Translations under genes and position numbers: made by a program
Shown: piece by piece, positions 7,320 to 16,730 of the stretch
How the letters are laid out: the number at the start of each line of letters is the position of its first letter
How positions within the stretch are numbered: position 1 is the stretch's first letter
Assembly (NCBI RefSeq): GCF_030409795.1
Contig: NZ_JAUFQN010000019.1
Location: 1,240,001-1,304,000, forward strand
Direction of reading: 5' to 3'
Length of the DNA: 64,000 nt
Origin: Flavobacterium paronense
GTDB taxonomy: Bacteria; Bacteroidota; Bacteroidia; Flavobacteriales; Flavobacteriaceae
The notes under the pieces: model-generated
What the model was told of the DNA's origin: nothing
Database searches by the model: none
What the model saw: the letters and a program-made list of their open reading frames with translations, nothing else

Positions 7320-8801
7320 TTATTGCAGCACTATCTTTTTCAGATAACTTTTACTTCCTTCATTTACTTTGGCAATATAAATACCTTTTTGGAAATGGCT
7401 CATGTCGATGCTACTATCCGGTAATACATTTTCCGAATGCAGGACTAATTTACCCATCATATCATAGATGCTGATATTGAAATTTGTTGGAGATTCCACA
7501 CGAATTAAACCTGTTGTAGGGTTGGGATAAATACTAAAGGTTTCCGTTTCCGGTTCTTCAATATCTAAAGCTCCAACTCTCAGGCTGTTTTCGTAAGTTA
7601 TTAAACTGCCAAAATTGCCGACATAGAGTTTGCTGAATACTGTAGTATTATTTGAAATAATCTCCAATCCGGCAGCAACCGGATTATCATCTGCGTAGGC
7701 ATCATAATTCCGCCAACCATACCCATTGGAATCCATTAGTTCCACGGTGTAGCAGTCTGGTGTATTTGGTAGTGTTGCGTTTTGCGTAAGAATGGTGTTA
7801 GCATAAATACCTCCACAATATCCTGCCGGAGCTCCACCTGTATAAGGACCACCGCTGACTACTGTAGTTCCCATACTGTTTTTTATTCTCCAAGACATAT
7901 TGCCTGGGCAGCCATAGGTGTGAACTTTAATTTCAAGGTTTATACCAGTTTGGACAGAAGAATGAAAGGTAGCATTTGCCGATGAAAAAGTAGCAACCTT
8001 ATTAGTTACGTCATTAACACTCGTTACCTGAACCGTGTATTGAGCTGAAGGATTAATGACTATGGGATCAAAAGTAATTTCCTGATTTGCAAATTGAGGT
8101 ATAAGTCCGGTGAAAGTTTTAGTACTTACTACAGTGCCATTTTGTTTTAAATTCAAAACCATCGTGCTAACATTATTAGTTCCATAATTTTTTACATTGG
8201 ACTTAAAGCTTCCCGTGGTGCCACAAAATCCGGTTTCGGTATTTAAAACCCTTACATGATTTTGTACTCCGGTTAGTGCACTACAGCTATTGCTCATAAA
8301 GTATTTAAGATTAGCAGCAGCGTTTTGACCTATGTTTTGTACCAATCCATTAGAACAGACTGCGAGAATATAAGGCAAATAATTCATGTTATAAGGAGTG
8401 TCTAATGTAGGAGTGACTAGTATTGGAAAGGGAGTTCCTTCAATCCAATTGCCAAATGTAGGAGGGTTGGAGATGCCATTTAATTCCTGTAAAGCATAGT
8501 CCATAGGGTGGCTGCTACTTTCAATAAATAAAGTGACCACTTCATTAGAACCTAAAGGACCATAGGCATAATAAAAATCAGCCATTGCTTCGGTCTTTTT
8601 GTATTTCCAACTTGCACCGCATCCGATACCGGAAAACTCGAGCAGGACTTTTTTGCCAGCGTTAATATAGGAAGAAAGAGTATGTGAAGTACCATTGATA
8701 TCCGTAAGCGTAAAATTAGGCGCAACCGAGCCATTTGCTAATTGTGCATTTACTCCAAACGAGCAAACTAAGGCTAAAATAGAGGAGATAATTTTATGCA
8801 T
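7320..8801 (-). CDS. Secreted redoxin-like protein with T9SS sorting domain
   Basis: The protein has 493 residues: a signal peptide (1-19, ending VNA), a thioredoxin/AhpC-like domain (about 20-175, beginning NGSVAPNFTLTDINGT), a middle beta-rich region, and a T9SS type A sorting domain in the last 75 residues (FSIYPNPTTGLIRVE ... GIYIAKV). It should cross the outer membrane by type IX secretion and be attached to or released from the cell surface. The active-site position reads SGIGCGASW, so only one cysteine of the usual CxxC is left. Classical disulfide exchange is therefore doubtful. Its stop codon abuts the end of the convergent TatD gene. Confidence 0.82.
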   Translation of the reverse strand: MHKIISSILALVCSFGVNAQLANGSVAPNFTLTDINGTSHTLSSYINAGKKVLLEFSGIGCGASWKYKKTEAMADFYYAYGPLGSNEVVTLFIESSSHPMDYALQELNGISNPPTFGNWIEGTPFPILVTPTLDTPYNMNYLPYILAVCSNGLVQNIGQNAAANLKYFMSNSCSALTGVQNHVRVLNTETGFCGTTGSFKSNVKNYGTNNVSTMVLNLKQNGTVVSTKTFTGLIPQFANQEITFDPIVINPSAQYTVQVTSVNDVTNKVATFSSANATFHSSVQTGINLEIKVHTYGCPGNMSWRIKNSMGTTVVSGGPYTGGAPAGYCGGIYANTILTQNATLPNTPDCYTVELMDSNGYGWRNYDAYADDNPVAAGLEIISNNTTVFSKLYVGNFGSLITYENSLRVGALDIEEPETETFSIYPNPTTGLIRVESPTNFNISIYDMMGKLVLHSENVLPDSSIDMSHFQKGIYIAKVNEGSKSYLKKIVLQ

Positions 8802-9064
8802 TTGATTAATTTTTGCGCATGAAAAGTAGTAATGGATTACCTTATTTTGCGCTTTATGTTTTGTAAATAACTGATTTTGAAAGCTTAAATATAGTAATTA
8901 TTTTAATAGAACTATAATTTTTATTTTAATGTTGGGATTAGTTTGGTTCTGTTTTTATTTTTTCTTTATTAGCGAAGGTCATTACAATGCATAACAATAC
9001 GCTAACAAAACCTCAAGATAAGTTATATAAAAATGCTGGAGTTGGCTTTAACTAAAACACTTTT
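8802..9064. other. Gene-free spacer
   Basis: This AT-rich spacer lies between two minus-strand genes. No convincing open frame, terminator hairpin or repeat was found in it. It must hold the promoter of the redoxin-like gene. Confidence 0.5.
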
Positions 9065-9745
9065 TCATTCCTTGCTAATTTTCTTGTTTATCGTTCCAAG
9101 TTCAGTATTCATTTTTAAAATATATACACCTGTAGTCAAATCAGCTATATCCAGTACTTCAAAATCATTGTTTATAGTCTTAACATTCTGACCTAATGAA
9201 TTGATGATTTGGATTTTGGAAATCGCTACTTGGTTGGTATTTATATAAAGTACGGACTTTGCCGGGTTTGGGTATAGGGTTATTTGTTCTAATTTAAAGG
9301 CTGTTGTGCTTAACGGAAAGTTTTGAAATACGGCTTGTCCAAAGATAGGATTGTTGATTACTAAGCCTAATCCAGTGCCATTAGTATAAATATTATAATA
9401 GGCTGCTGATTGCATAAAACCAAAATAACTGTCCTCAAATGAGTTGTGGCTTAGGACTCCACAATCTGTCCCAGCTTCAGAAAAAGATGTGGTTTGCCAA
9501 TAATTTGAAACTGGACTAGAGAACACACCGTTAAAGGTATTACAGGCACCTTGTCCTGTAAAATTAAGTGTGTTGGAAATCGTAAGCGTGGGTGTTATGG
9601 CTGGCGTAATTTGCCAAACATTCGTTAACGGAGATAAATCGCTACTTTGTACGGAACTTAAATACCAAGTTTGGAATAACTGAGGATCTTGCGAAAAACA
9701 GTTTATGCTACAGCATAGGGAAGCTAGTAAGATTAAGTTTTTCAT
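9065..9745 (-). CDS. Secreted META-like protein with T9SS sorting domain
   Basis: The 226-residue protein has an 18-residue signal peptide (ending CFS). Residues about 22-135 resemble a META/HslJ-type beta domain: TWYLSSVQ near the start, then LNFTGQGACNTFNGVFS, close to the family's CNxFxG motif. A short T9SS type A sorting domain closes the protein (ITLYPNPAKSVLYINT ... GVYILKMNT). It is a cell-surface or secreted protein of unknown role. It stands alone, with about 260 bases of gene-free DNA before it and 170 after. Confidence 0.75.
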   Translation of the reverse strand: MKNLILLASLCCSINCFSQDPQLFQTWYLSSVQSSDLSPLTNVWQITPAITPTLTISNTLNFTGQGACNTFNGVFSSPVSNYWQTTSFSEAGTDCGVLSHNSFEDSYFGFMQSAAYYNIYTNGTGLGLVINNPIFGQAVFQNFPLSTTAFKLEQITLYPNPAKSVLYINTNQVAISKIQIINSLGQNVKTINNDFEVLDIADLTTGVYILKMNTELGTINKKISKE

Positions 9746-9916
9746 AGTTTGCTGAGAATTTAGTATGTTATGATTTATTTGCTTGAGCTAATTTACTACT
9801 TTTTTTAAGGTTTCTTGCATACAGTCTTTGTAATAAGTATCAAAAATATCATATCCTTTTTGCCCTATTTGGTAAAGGATTTTTTGAGAACTCTTGTGCT
9901 TTTTGATAAACTAACA

Positions 9917-10483
9917 TTAGTCACTTTTTTTTGAAGTTACTAAATAAGATAGTTTTGAAGCTATGAAAAGCATACCGGGTCTGACTATGCGATATAAAAA
10001 GGCACCTATCAAACTTAGGATTGTAATTATTATAATGGGGAGCACACCGCCGAAAGTAAAGAGCATCCCCAGCACAAATCCCAGAAAGCATTCTGCCCGA
10101 TAAATGGGATAAAATAATGCCAACAGCAGTAGGCTAACCATCATATAAAAAGGAGGGTCAGTATACTGTAAAGTAAAAAACACGGAGAGTAAGATACCAA
10201 AGGTAAAAGCCCCAAGAAATGCATAAACTATAGTTATCGGGAATTTAAAGGTGGTTAGATCATTACTAATTCTTTTGTGTATTTTATTCAATAAAAACCA
10301 GGTAAGCAAAGGAATCAAGATTCCGCCTAACCAATTTGAAAAACTTGGTAAGTCCTCTCGTTGCAATAGGTGATGGGTTGGTACGCCACCATGGTAATGA
10401 TCCCAAACTAATAGGAACCAAATAGCTATGGTTACTATGGCAGTAAAATACAAACGGATTTTAAAAAAATCGCTGTCAGTCAT
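9917..10483 (-). CDS. Integral membrane protein of unknown function
   Basis: The 188-residue protein has about five to six hydrophobic segments (near residues 10-27, 45-65, 80-105, 110-127, 130-165) and few charges. The start codon follows directly on the stop codon of the DUF418 gene, so the two are certainly cotranscribed and probably translationally coupled. No catalytic or binding motif was recognised. It may be an accessory subunit of the DUF418 protein, as inferred only from the gene order. Confidence 0.65.
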   Translation of the reverse strand: MTDSDFFKIRLYFTAIVTIAIWFLLVWDHYHGGVPTHHLLQREDLPSFSNWLGGILIPLLTWFLLNKIHKRISNDLTTFKFPITIVYAFLGAFTFGILLSVFFTLQYTDPPFYMMVSLLLLALFYPIYRAECFLGFVLGMLFTFGGVLPIIIITILSLIGAFLYRIVRPGMLFIASKLSYLVTSKKSD

Positions 10484-11809
10484 TTAATTCTCGACTCTTT
10501 TAAACGGTTGTAATTTCCAATACGTTAAACTACGCCAAAGCCATTCCAATGGACCAAAGTAAAAATGGCGTAACCATATTGGACTCAGAATTAATTGCAG
10601 TACCCAAATAGCCAATGCGACATAGTATATTTGATAAAATTCGAGTACACCATAGTAATTCAATCCGTAACCAAAGAAGAACAACGTACAAATAACCGAG
10701 TGCATGATGTAATTGGTAAAAGCCATTTGTCCGACAGCTTCCAGTCGACGGAAAAGCCCTTGCATTGCTTTTGATTTATACAATAAAATTAGAGCTGATG
10801 CATGCGCCATCACCAACAAAATACGTTGAAAAGGATATATTAATCCCACCCAATCTATTGAAACTTCCTCCATCCTTTTGAGGTTCGCTTCTAATGTGGA
10901 ATACGTAACAAAATAATGATACGAACTGTATATTACTAAGGGAAGACCGATACCATATCCGATTAGCATTACTTTTCGGTAGTTATCATTCGACCAATTG
11001 CCCGTCAGGAATCCCCATTTGTATAAAGCAAAGCCGAGTAGCATCAGTGCAATAGAATCCCAGATTCCATAAAATAAGTATTTAGTCTGACCATCAAAAG
11101 CCATTGGGCGAAGATAGCTGGCTACTGTGCTGTAATCGGACTTCATTTTTTGGGTATTTTCTTTGGCATCTTCCCGATTTGGAATCATGGTTTTTTCTAC
11201 TTCTCTCCAGGTAATCAAGGCTTTGTCTTGCTCGGCAGTCAGCGTTTTATTTTCGCTTTGTGCTTTTTTGGCTTCAACATAATCGAGACGTTTTTCCCGA
11301 AGTCCCTGATAAAAATAAGTACCCATTCCAAAATCTGTTATGGCTACCAAAGGAATAGCTAGTACTAAGTATTTCGGATTTACATTGCGGAACAAATACA
11401 CTATCATTCCACAAACGGCATATAGGTATAGAATATCACCAATCCACAAAACCAAGTGCGCATGAATTAATCCAAATAACAACAGCCAAAACATACGGCG
11501 ATAAAACAAACCATGAGTAGATAGTCCATTTTTTACTTTCTTGCCAATAAAAAGCAATATACCGGCTCCAAAAATCATGCTGAACATGGCGCGCATTTTA
11601 CCTTCAAATAAAACGCCAATAATGTTACTGACCCAAAAGTTGATATTGGAAGGATCGTTTTTATAAACTTCTGAAGCATAATTGGGCATAGAAAAACCCG
11701 GTATGTTCATTAGTAAAATTCCCAATAAGGCAACACCTCGCAAGGCATCTATGAGTTTGATTCTGTCATTTTCTGCAACAGGTGCATCTGTAATAGCGTT
11801 GATTTTCAT
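10484..11809 (-). CDS. DUF418 (YeiB-like) membrane protein
   Basis: The 441-residue protein starts with a Bacteroidota-type cytoplasmic end and the motif DALRGVALLGILLMNIPGF, then FEGKMRAMFSMIFGAG. Both are typical of DUF418/acyltransferase-3-like membrane proteins. About ten membrane segments follow, with a long hydrophilic loop (about 170-245) and the C-terminal DUF418 region (AVGQMAFTNYIMHSVICTLFFFGYG). Members are thought to be transporters or acyl-transfer proteins, but no substrate is established. It is the first gene of a two-gene unit. Confidence 0.82.
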   Translation of the reverse strand: MKINAITDAPVAENDRIKLIDALRGVALLGILLMNIPGFSMPNYASEVYKNDPSNINFWVSNIIGVLFEGKMRAMFSMIFGAGILLFIGKKVKNGLSTHGLFYRRMFWLLLFGLIHAHLVLWIGDILYLYAVCGMIVYLFRNVNPKYLVLAIPLVAITDFGMGTYFYQGLREKRLDYVEAKKAQSENKTLTAEQDKALITWREVEKTMIPNREDAKENTQKMKSDYSTVASYLRPMAFDGQTKYLFYGIWDSIALMLLGFALYKWGFLTGNWSNDNYRKVMLIGYGIGLPLVIYSSYHYFVTYSTLEANLKRMEEVSIDWVGLIYPFQRILLVMAHASALILLYKSKAMQGLFRRLEAVGQMAFTNYIMHSVICTLFFFGYGLNYYGVLEFYQIYYVALAIWVLQLILSPIWLRHFYFGPLEWLWRSLTYWKLQPFKRVEN

Positions 11810-12138
11810 GATTGATTTTTTTAGTGTTATACTTCTATAAATTGTCTTCTTATCACCTTTATTGCGCTTACGCTACTTTAACGTAGTTGACTGAATCATA
11901 GTTAACTGTGCGTTATAAGGTTGCTGTTATAGGAATTAAAACTACAAATTATCTTACTAAATATAGAAGGCAAGTTTGAAAGTTGTTAACAAAATCCGTC
12001 TGATAAAGTACAGAAGTTTGCTTTTCTTTAAGTCAACAAGTTGAGGTAAGACAATGTTTAGTTTACTATTGTTGCTGTTTTTGTTTATTTTTGCGGCTTC
12101 TAAAAGAATTACAAATCTAATTATCTAACAATCTAAAG
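11810..12138. other. Divergent promoter region, no gene
   Basis: These 329 bases separate the minus-strand DUF418 gene from plus-strand tcdA. A good flavobacterial -7 element, TATTTTTG, lies at 12086-12093, about 45 bases before tcdA. No TTG at the expected distance is convincing. Short imperfect repeats of GTAGTTGACT/GTTAACT type are present around 11883-11915. No open frame of note was seen. Confidence 0.45.
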
Positions 12139-12861
12139 ATGGCAAAGTGGCAGGAAAGAGCTGAGCTTTTATTTAAAGCAGAAGGCTTAAACAATTTGAA
12201 AAATGCTAACGTACTGGTAGTTGGACTTGGTGGCGTTGGTTCGTTTGCAGCCGAGTTTTTGGCTCGTGCCGGAGTAGGGAATTTAACCATTGTTGACGGC
12301 GATGTTGTTGATATTACTAATATTAACCGACAATTGCCAGCCTTGCATTCTACCGTTGGGATGCCGAAAGTACATGTTGTTGGTGATAGATTAATGGATA
12401 TAAATCCCGAACTGAACTTGACTCGTGTAGAAGAATTTCTTTCGCCTGAACGTTCTTTAGAAATCGTTACTCCTGATTTTGATTATGTGTTAGATTGTAT
12501 CGATAGTGTTACGCCAAAACTAAATCTGATTGCTGCCTGTAAAAGAAAACGCGTAAAAGTGATTTCGAGCATGGGAGCAGGAGGAAAGATGGATGCATCA
12601 AAGGTAAAGGTTGCCAATATAAAAAACACAGCGCATTGTCATTTGGCTAAGACCATAAGAAAGCGACTGAAAAAAGTGCATATAGACAAACTGAAAGTAG
12701 TTTACTCTTCTGAAATACAAGATGCCAGCAGTTTAAAAATGACCGATGGCACCAATTATAAAAGATCGTTTTACGGAACCAACAGTTATATGCCATGTCT
12801 TTTTGGTTTGTATGCTGCTGAGACGGTGATTCGGTATTTGTTGAAGAAATCTGAGGCATAA
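12139..12861 (+). CDS. tcdA: tRNA threonylcarbamoyladenosine dehydratase (ThiF/E1-like)
   Basis: The 240-residue E1-like protein has the nucleotide-binding motif GLGGVGSFAAEFLARAGVG (about 29-47), the acidic VDGDVVDITNINRQL segment, KV at the ATP site, and DCIDSVTPKLNL. TcdA uses ATP to cyclise t6A37 to ct6A in ANN-decoding tRNAs. The protein lacks the zinc cysteines of ThiF/MoeB-type sulfur carriers' activators, which supports TcdA over ThiF. At 240 residues it is shorter than E. coli TcdA (268), as usual in Bacteroidota. A HAD phosphatase gene follows 59 bases downstream. Confidence 0.9.
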   Translation: MAKWQERAELLFKAEGLNNLKNANVLVVGLGGVGSFAAEFLARAGVGNLTIVDGDVVDITNINRQLPALHSTVGMPKVHVVGDRLMDINPELNLTRVEEFLSPERSLEIVTPDFDYVLDCIDSVTPKLNLIAACKRKRVKVISSMGAGGKMDASKVKVANIKNTAHCHLAKTIRKRLKKVHIDKLKVVYSSEIQDASSLKMTDGTNYKRSFYGTNSYMPCLFGLYAAETVIRYLLKKSEA

Positions 12862-12920
12862 GGGATTAGTGAAAAGGGATAAGAAAACTCATACTCATAA
12901 TTTATAATTCATAACTTTTA

Positions 12921-13577
12921 ATGATACAAACCGTAATTTTTGATATGGATGGTGTTATTGTTGACACGGAACCAGTACACCATTATGCCTACAACCTACA
13001 ATTTAAGCTCCTCAACATTGATGTTACTCCTGAAATGTACGCTTCATTCACTGGCAATTCTACCAAAAATATTTTTGAAAGACTGAAAGCTCAATTTGAT
13101 CTTTCAGAAGAAGTTAACACCTTGGTTGAAACCAAACGTAACTTGTTCAATGAGGCTTTTGACAGCAAAGAAGATTTACATTTACTAGATGGTGTAGAAG
13201 ATTTGATTAAAGATTTGCACACCAAGGGTATGCAATTGGTTTTGGCTTCCTCTTCAGCAACGGTCACTATTAATAGAGTTTTTAACCGTTTTGGATTATT
13301 TAAATACTTTACTCATATTGTTTCGGGTGAAGACTTTCCTGAGTCGAAACCACACCCGGCTATTTTTTTAAAAGCAGCTGAATTAGCAAACACTCCAGTA
13401 GAAAACTGTATCGTCATTGAAGACAGCACTAACGGAATAATGGCTGCTAAAGCTGCGGGAATCTATTGTATTGGGTATGATAGTTTTCATTCAAAAATGC
13501 AGGATTACAGTATGGCAGATAGGGTGATTACTGATTTTAAGGAGTTGAGTTTTGATAGGATAAAGGTTATAGGTTAG
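12921..13577 (+). CDS. HAD-superfamily hydrolase, beta-phosphoglucomutase type
   Basis: The 218-residue protein has motif I FDMDGVIVDTEP (residues 7-18) with the nucleophile DxD, a helical cap, motif II LASSS, and motifs III/IV KPHPAIFL and VIEDSTNGIMAAKAAG. This places it in subfamily IA near beta-phosphoglucomutases and phosphoglycolate phosphatases. The substrate, probably a small sugar phosphate, cannot be fixed from sequence. It lies in the same direction as tcdA and the SGNH gene but with ordinary spacers. Confidence 0.88.
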   Translation: MIQTVIFDMDGVIVDTEPVHHYAYNLQFKLLNIDVTPEMYASFTGNSTKNIFERLKAQFDLSEEVNTLVETKRNLFNEAFDSKEDLHLLDGVEDLIKDLHTKGMQLVLASSSATVTINRVFNRFGLFKYFTHIVSGEDFPESKPHPAIFLKAAELANTPVENCIVIEDSTNGIMAAKAAGIYCIGYDSFHSKMQDYSMADRVITDFKELSFDRIKVIG

Positions 13578-13653
13578 GTTTCCCCTCTTGAGGGGAAAAT
13601 AAAAAACGTACTTCGTTGAATTATTCGTTACTTTAATGACCTATAAAATAATC

Positions 13654-14307
13654 ATGAGAAAACTTTTAATTGGCTTAGTCATTCTGTTTCTTTCGTTGAA
13701 TAGTTACTCCCAGCAGCAACCATTTTGGGAAGAAATAAAAGCTTTTCGAACTCAGGACAGCATTCAGAAACCAAAAGATGGCATGGTGCTTTTTATTGGA
13801 AGTTCCTCTTTTAGGTTGTGGAAAAGTGCTAAAGAAGATTTTCATAATGAAAACATACTGAATCGAGCCTTTGGTGGCGCTACACTAGAAGATTTGATTA
13901 GATACCAACAGGATGTTGTATTACAATACAAACCTAAAAAGATATTTCTGTATTGTGGGGAAAATGATATTGCCAGTTCAGAAAAGGTCACACCAGAGCT
14001 GGTTTTTGAAAACTTCAAGACTTTATATGAAACGATGCGGGCTCAATTTCCAGAGGTGCTGATTGTATATGTTTCGATTAAGCCTTGCATTTTGCGTTGG
14101 TCTATGAAAAATAGAATAATGGCAACGAATACTTTAATCAGCGATTATTTAAGCAAAGAAAAGAATACGGTGTTTGTCAATATTTGGGATAAGATGCTGG
14201 AGAATGGTGAACCTATGAAAGATATATTCCGAGAAGACAATCTTCATATGAATAAAAAAGGGTATGCCATTTGGATAAAGGAAATGGCTGCATTTGTCAA
14301 TGATTAG
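13654..14307 (+). CDS. Exported SGNH/GDSL-family hydrolase
   Basis: The start at ATG 13654 begins a normal signal peptide, MRKLLIGLVILFLSLNSYSQ. The ATG at 13636 would put six extra residues in front. SGNH blocks are LFIGSSSFRLW (nucleophile Ser), FGGA (Gly), CGENDIAS (Asn) and the C-terminal DNLHMNKKGY with the Asp-His pair. It is therefore expected to be a periplasmic esterase, lipase or acetylhydrolase acting on a carbohydrate or lipid. The fold and active site are clear, the substrate is not. Confidence 0.88.
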   Translation: MRKLLIGLVILFLSLNSYSQQQPFWEEIKAFRTQDSIQKPKDGMVLFIGSSSFRLWKSAKEDFHNENILNRAFGGATLEDLIRYQQDVVLQYKPKKIFLYCGENDIASSEKVTPELVFENFKTLYETMRAQFPEVLIVYVSIKPCILRWSMKNRIMATNTLISDYLSKEKNTVFVNIWDKMLENGEPMKDIFREDNLHMNKKGYAIWIKEMAAFVND

Positions 14308-14323
14308 TTAATTTTTTGAAATA

Positions 14324-14352
14324 AAAAAAGCCAGTTTTCACTGACTTCTTAT
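14324..14352. terminator. Probable shared terminator of convergent genes
   Basis: An imperfect stem (AAGCCAGT with ACTGACTT, one mismatch) flanked by A and T runs lies between the convergent SGNH hydrolase and lipoprotein genes. Confidence 0.5.
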
Positions 14353-14367
14353 TTGAATGAAGTAATG

Positions 14368-14589
14368 TTATTTAACTTCTACTTTTACATCTTTACTATT
14401 GACATCGATACCAGTGCTGTCAACTTTTACTGAAGTTCCTTCTTCTTTAGCTGGTACTTCTTTTACTACTGTATCTTGGACTACCGTTGTAGTTTCAGTT
14501 GTTTCCGTTGTAGTCGATTCTTCTTTTTTTCCGCAAGATGATAGCACAATTAGTGACATCAATCCCATACATAATACAATTTTTTTCAT
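14368..14589 (-). CDS. Small Thr/Val/Lys-rich lipoprotein
   Basis: The 73-residue protein has a lipoprotein signal with lipobox LSSC (Cys 19). The rest is low-complexity: a run of Glu/Thr, then Val/Lys/Asp, ending KDVKVEVK. It is probably anchored in the outer or inner membrane and mostly unfolded. The family is not recognised. Short lipoproteins of this make-up are common in flavobacteria, often induced by stress, but nothing in the sequence shows that here. Confidence 0.7.
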   Translation of the reverse strand: MKKIVLCMGLMSLIVLSSCGKKEESTTTETTETTTVVQDTVVKEVPAKEEGTSVKVDSTGIDVNSKDVKVEVK

Positions 14590-14662
14590 AAAAATTATTT
14601 ATAAGTGAAAGGTAAAGGTACCTTTAAATAAAGGGGTAAACTATTTATTAACCTATTATTAA

Positions 14663-15949
14663 TTAGCCAACAGCCACTTTATAAACTCTAAGGCATTTTT
14701 CTCGTGCTTCTTTGTGATCTACAACCGGTTGTGGATATGCAGACGTATTCAGTTCGGGTATCCATTTTTTGATGTAGACTAAGTCTTTGTCAAACTTCTT
14801 TATTTGTTCGGTTGGGTTGAATATTCTGAAGTATGGTGCAGCATCAACGCCACTTCCGGCAGCCCATTGCCAATTGCCTACATTGCTCGCTTGTTCGTAA
14901 TCTAAAAGTTTGGTTGCGAAATACGTTTCACCCCAGCGCCAATCGATAAGTAAATGTTTGCATAGGAAACTGGCCACTATCATTCGCACTCGGTTGTGCA
15001 TGTGTCCGGTCGTGTTGAGTTCACGCATTCCGGCATCTACAAAAGGGTAGCCTGTTTTTCCTTCGCACCATTTTTGGAATAAATCCTCATTGTTTTCCCA
15101 TGCAATTGCATCGTATTTAGAGCGAAAACTAGCATTAACGGTTTGAGGAAAATGCCAAAGAATTTGCATGAAGAACTCCCGCCAGATTAATTCCTTCAGA
15201 AAGGTTTCGTTTTTGCTTTCGATTGCCTTGGCGACCATTTTTCTTATAGAAACTGCACCAAAACGAAGGTATATGCCAAGATAGGATGTTTTATTCATTG
15301 CCGGAAAATTACGAGTCGCTTCGTAATTATCTATAAGTGCATTGGAGATGTCAAATGGGGTGACCTTGATTTTGGAAGTTTCAAAACCAATAGCTTCCAA
15401 GCTTAATAACGGATAGGAATGAACAGTAATTTTATTTAGTAACTCTTCTGATTTGTAATGAATTAGTTTAGTTTTTCTAAAGTTATCTTTCCACTTATTG
15501 GAATAAGGAGTATAAACTACATAAGGCGTTCCATCGTCTTTTACTACTTCGCTTTTTTCAAAAATAACCTGATCTTTACTGGTTTTAAATTCGATGTTAT
15601 TTTCTTTAAATAGATGATACATTTCTAAATCACGTTTGCGGGCATAGGGTTCGTAATCGTGGTTGGTAAAAACAGTTTTAATTTGGTTTCCACTAATCAA
15701 TTTACGGAAGACTTCAGTTGGCTTTCCGTGAAACACAGCTAATGATTTTCCAATTTCTTGTAACTGGTTTTGTATTTTTTCTACTTGTTGGTGAATAAAG
15801 GTTACCCGCGCATCATCTTTGGGCAATTGCGAAAGAATAGTATCATCAAATATAAATAGGGGCAGCACTGCTTCACCACTGTTCAATGCGTGAAAAAGTC
15901 CGGTATTATCCTCTAACCTCAAATCACGGCGAAACCAGAATATAGTCAT
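14663..15949 (-). CDS. phrB: Deoxyribodipyrimidine photolyase (class I CPD type)
   Basis: The 428-residue flavoprotein starts MTIFWFRRDLRLEDNTGL, the cryptochrome/photolyase N-terminal domain (1-about 130). The FAD-binding C-terminal domain has GYPFVDAGMREL, TGHMHNRVRM and the tryptophan-rich run LIDWRWGETYF ... NVGNWQWAAGSG. It should repair cyclobutane pyrimidine dimers using blue light. It is the last gene of an operon after an SRPBCC gene and an SDR gene, with 47 and 35-base gaps. This trio is common in flavobacteria, where it is thought to be light- or pigment-linked. Confidence 0.93.
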   Translation of the reverse strand: MTIFWFRRDLRLEDNTGLFHALNSGEAVLPLFIFDDTILSQLPKDDARVTFIHQQVEKIQNQLQEIGKSLAVFHGKPTEVFRKLISGNQIKTVFTNHDYEPYARKRDLEMYHLFKENNIEFKTSKDQVIFEKSEVVKDDGTPYVVYTPYSNKWKDNFRKTKLIHYKSEELLNKITVHSYPLLSLEAIGFETSKIKVTPFDISNALIDNYEATRNFPAMNKTSYLGIYLRFGAVSIRKMVAKAIESKNETFLKELIWREFFMQILWHFPQTVNASFRSKYDAIAWENNEDLFQKWCEGKTGYPFVDAGMRELNTTGHMHNRVRMIVASFLCKHLLIDWRWGETYFATKLLDYEQASNVGNWQWAAGSGVDAAPYFRIFNPTEQIKKFDKDLVYIKKWIPELNTSAYPQPVVDHKEAREKCLRVYKVAVG

Positions 15950-15996
15950 TATAGTTGTAAGTTAAGAGTTTACAAACAGATGTAAGATAAAATCTT

Positions 15997-16695
15997 TTAT
16001 GAATTCACTAAAAGTGTTGACATCCCGCCATCAACATGAAAGATTTGTCCTGAAATCCAGGAACTCTTTTCTGTCAAAAGAAAGTTTGCCATTTGCGCTA
16101 TATCATTAGTTGTTCCTACTCGTTTTAAAGGATGACGTAGTGCTGATTTTTCTCTTTTCTCCTCGTTGCTTAAAAACTTTTCAGCCAATGGCGTATCGGT
16201 TAATGATGGCGCAATTACGTTTACTCTAATTTTCGGAGCATATTCAGCCGCAAGAGCTTTAGCAAACCCTTCGATGGCTCCTTTTGAAGCCGCAACACTA
16301 GTGTGAAAAGGCATTCCCATTTTGACAGCAACCGTACTAAACAAAACAATACTTGATTGTTCAGAAGCCGTTAGTTGAGGTAAAATACTTTGAATAACTT
16401 TTACCATCGAAAAGAAATTTAGTTGCATATCACTTTCAAATGTTTCTAATTTTAGCCCACGAAAAGGACGCAAATTAATACTTCCCGGGCAATAAACCAA
16501 TCCGTCAATAATTGCAGGTAATTTAGAACTGTCAAGGGTATCAGTTGTAGCATCAAAAGCAATATGTGTTATGTTGAGATTAGACAAATTATCATCGGTT
16601 CGTGAAGCAACAAAAAGATTGTTTCCATTTTGCAATTCTTTTGCTAATTCAAGTCCGATACCATAGGAGCCGCCAATTAAGAGTATGTTTTTCAT
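15997..16695 (-). CDS. SDR-family protein lacking the catalytic tyrosine
   Basis: The 232-residue Rossmann protein has the NAD(P)-binding start LLIGGSYGIGLELAKEL (5-21) and the C-terminal PLKRVGTTNDIAQMANFLL ... ISGQIFHVDGG typical of short-chain dehydrogenases. The active-site serine is present (LFSTVA), and the lysine is present in VAASKGA. The tyrosine of the YxxxK motif is replaced by valine. Normal hydride transfer is therefore unlikely, and it may bind a nucleotide or act as a regulatory or scaffold protein. It lies in the middle of the SRPBCC-SDR-photolyase operon. Confidence 0.85.
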   Translation of the reverse strand: MKNILLIGGSYGIGLELAKELQNGNNLFVASRTDDNLSNLNITHIAFDATTDTLDSSKLPAIIDGLVYCPGSINLRPFRGLKLETFESDMQLNFFSMVKVIQSILPQLTASEQSSIVLFSTVAVKMGMPFHTSVAASKGAIEGFAKALAAEYAPKIRVNVIAPSLTDTPLAEKFLSNEEKREKSALRHPLKRVGTTNDIAQMANFLLTEKSSWISGQIFHVDGGMSTLLVNS

Positions 16696-16730
16696 GTTTA
16701 TTTATATTAGAGACGCAATTAATCGCGTCT

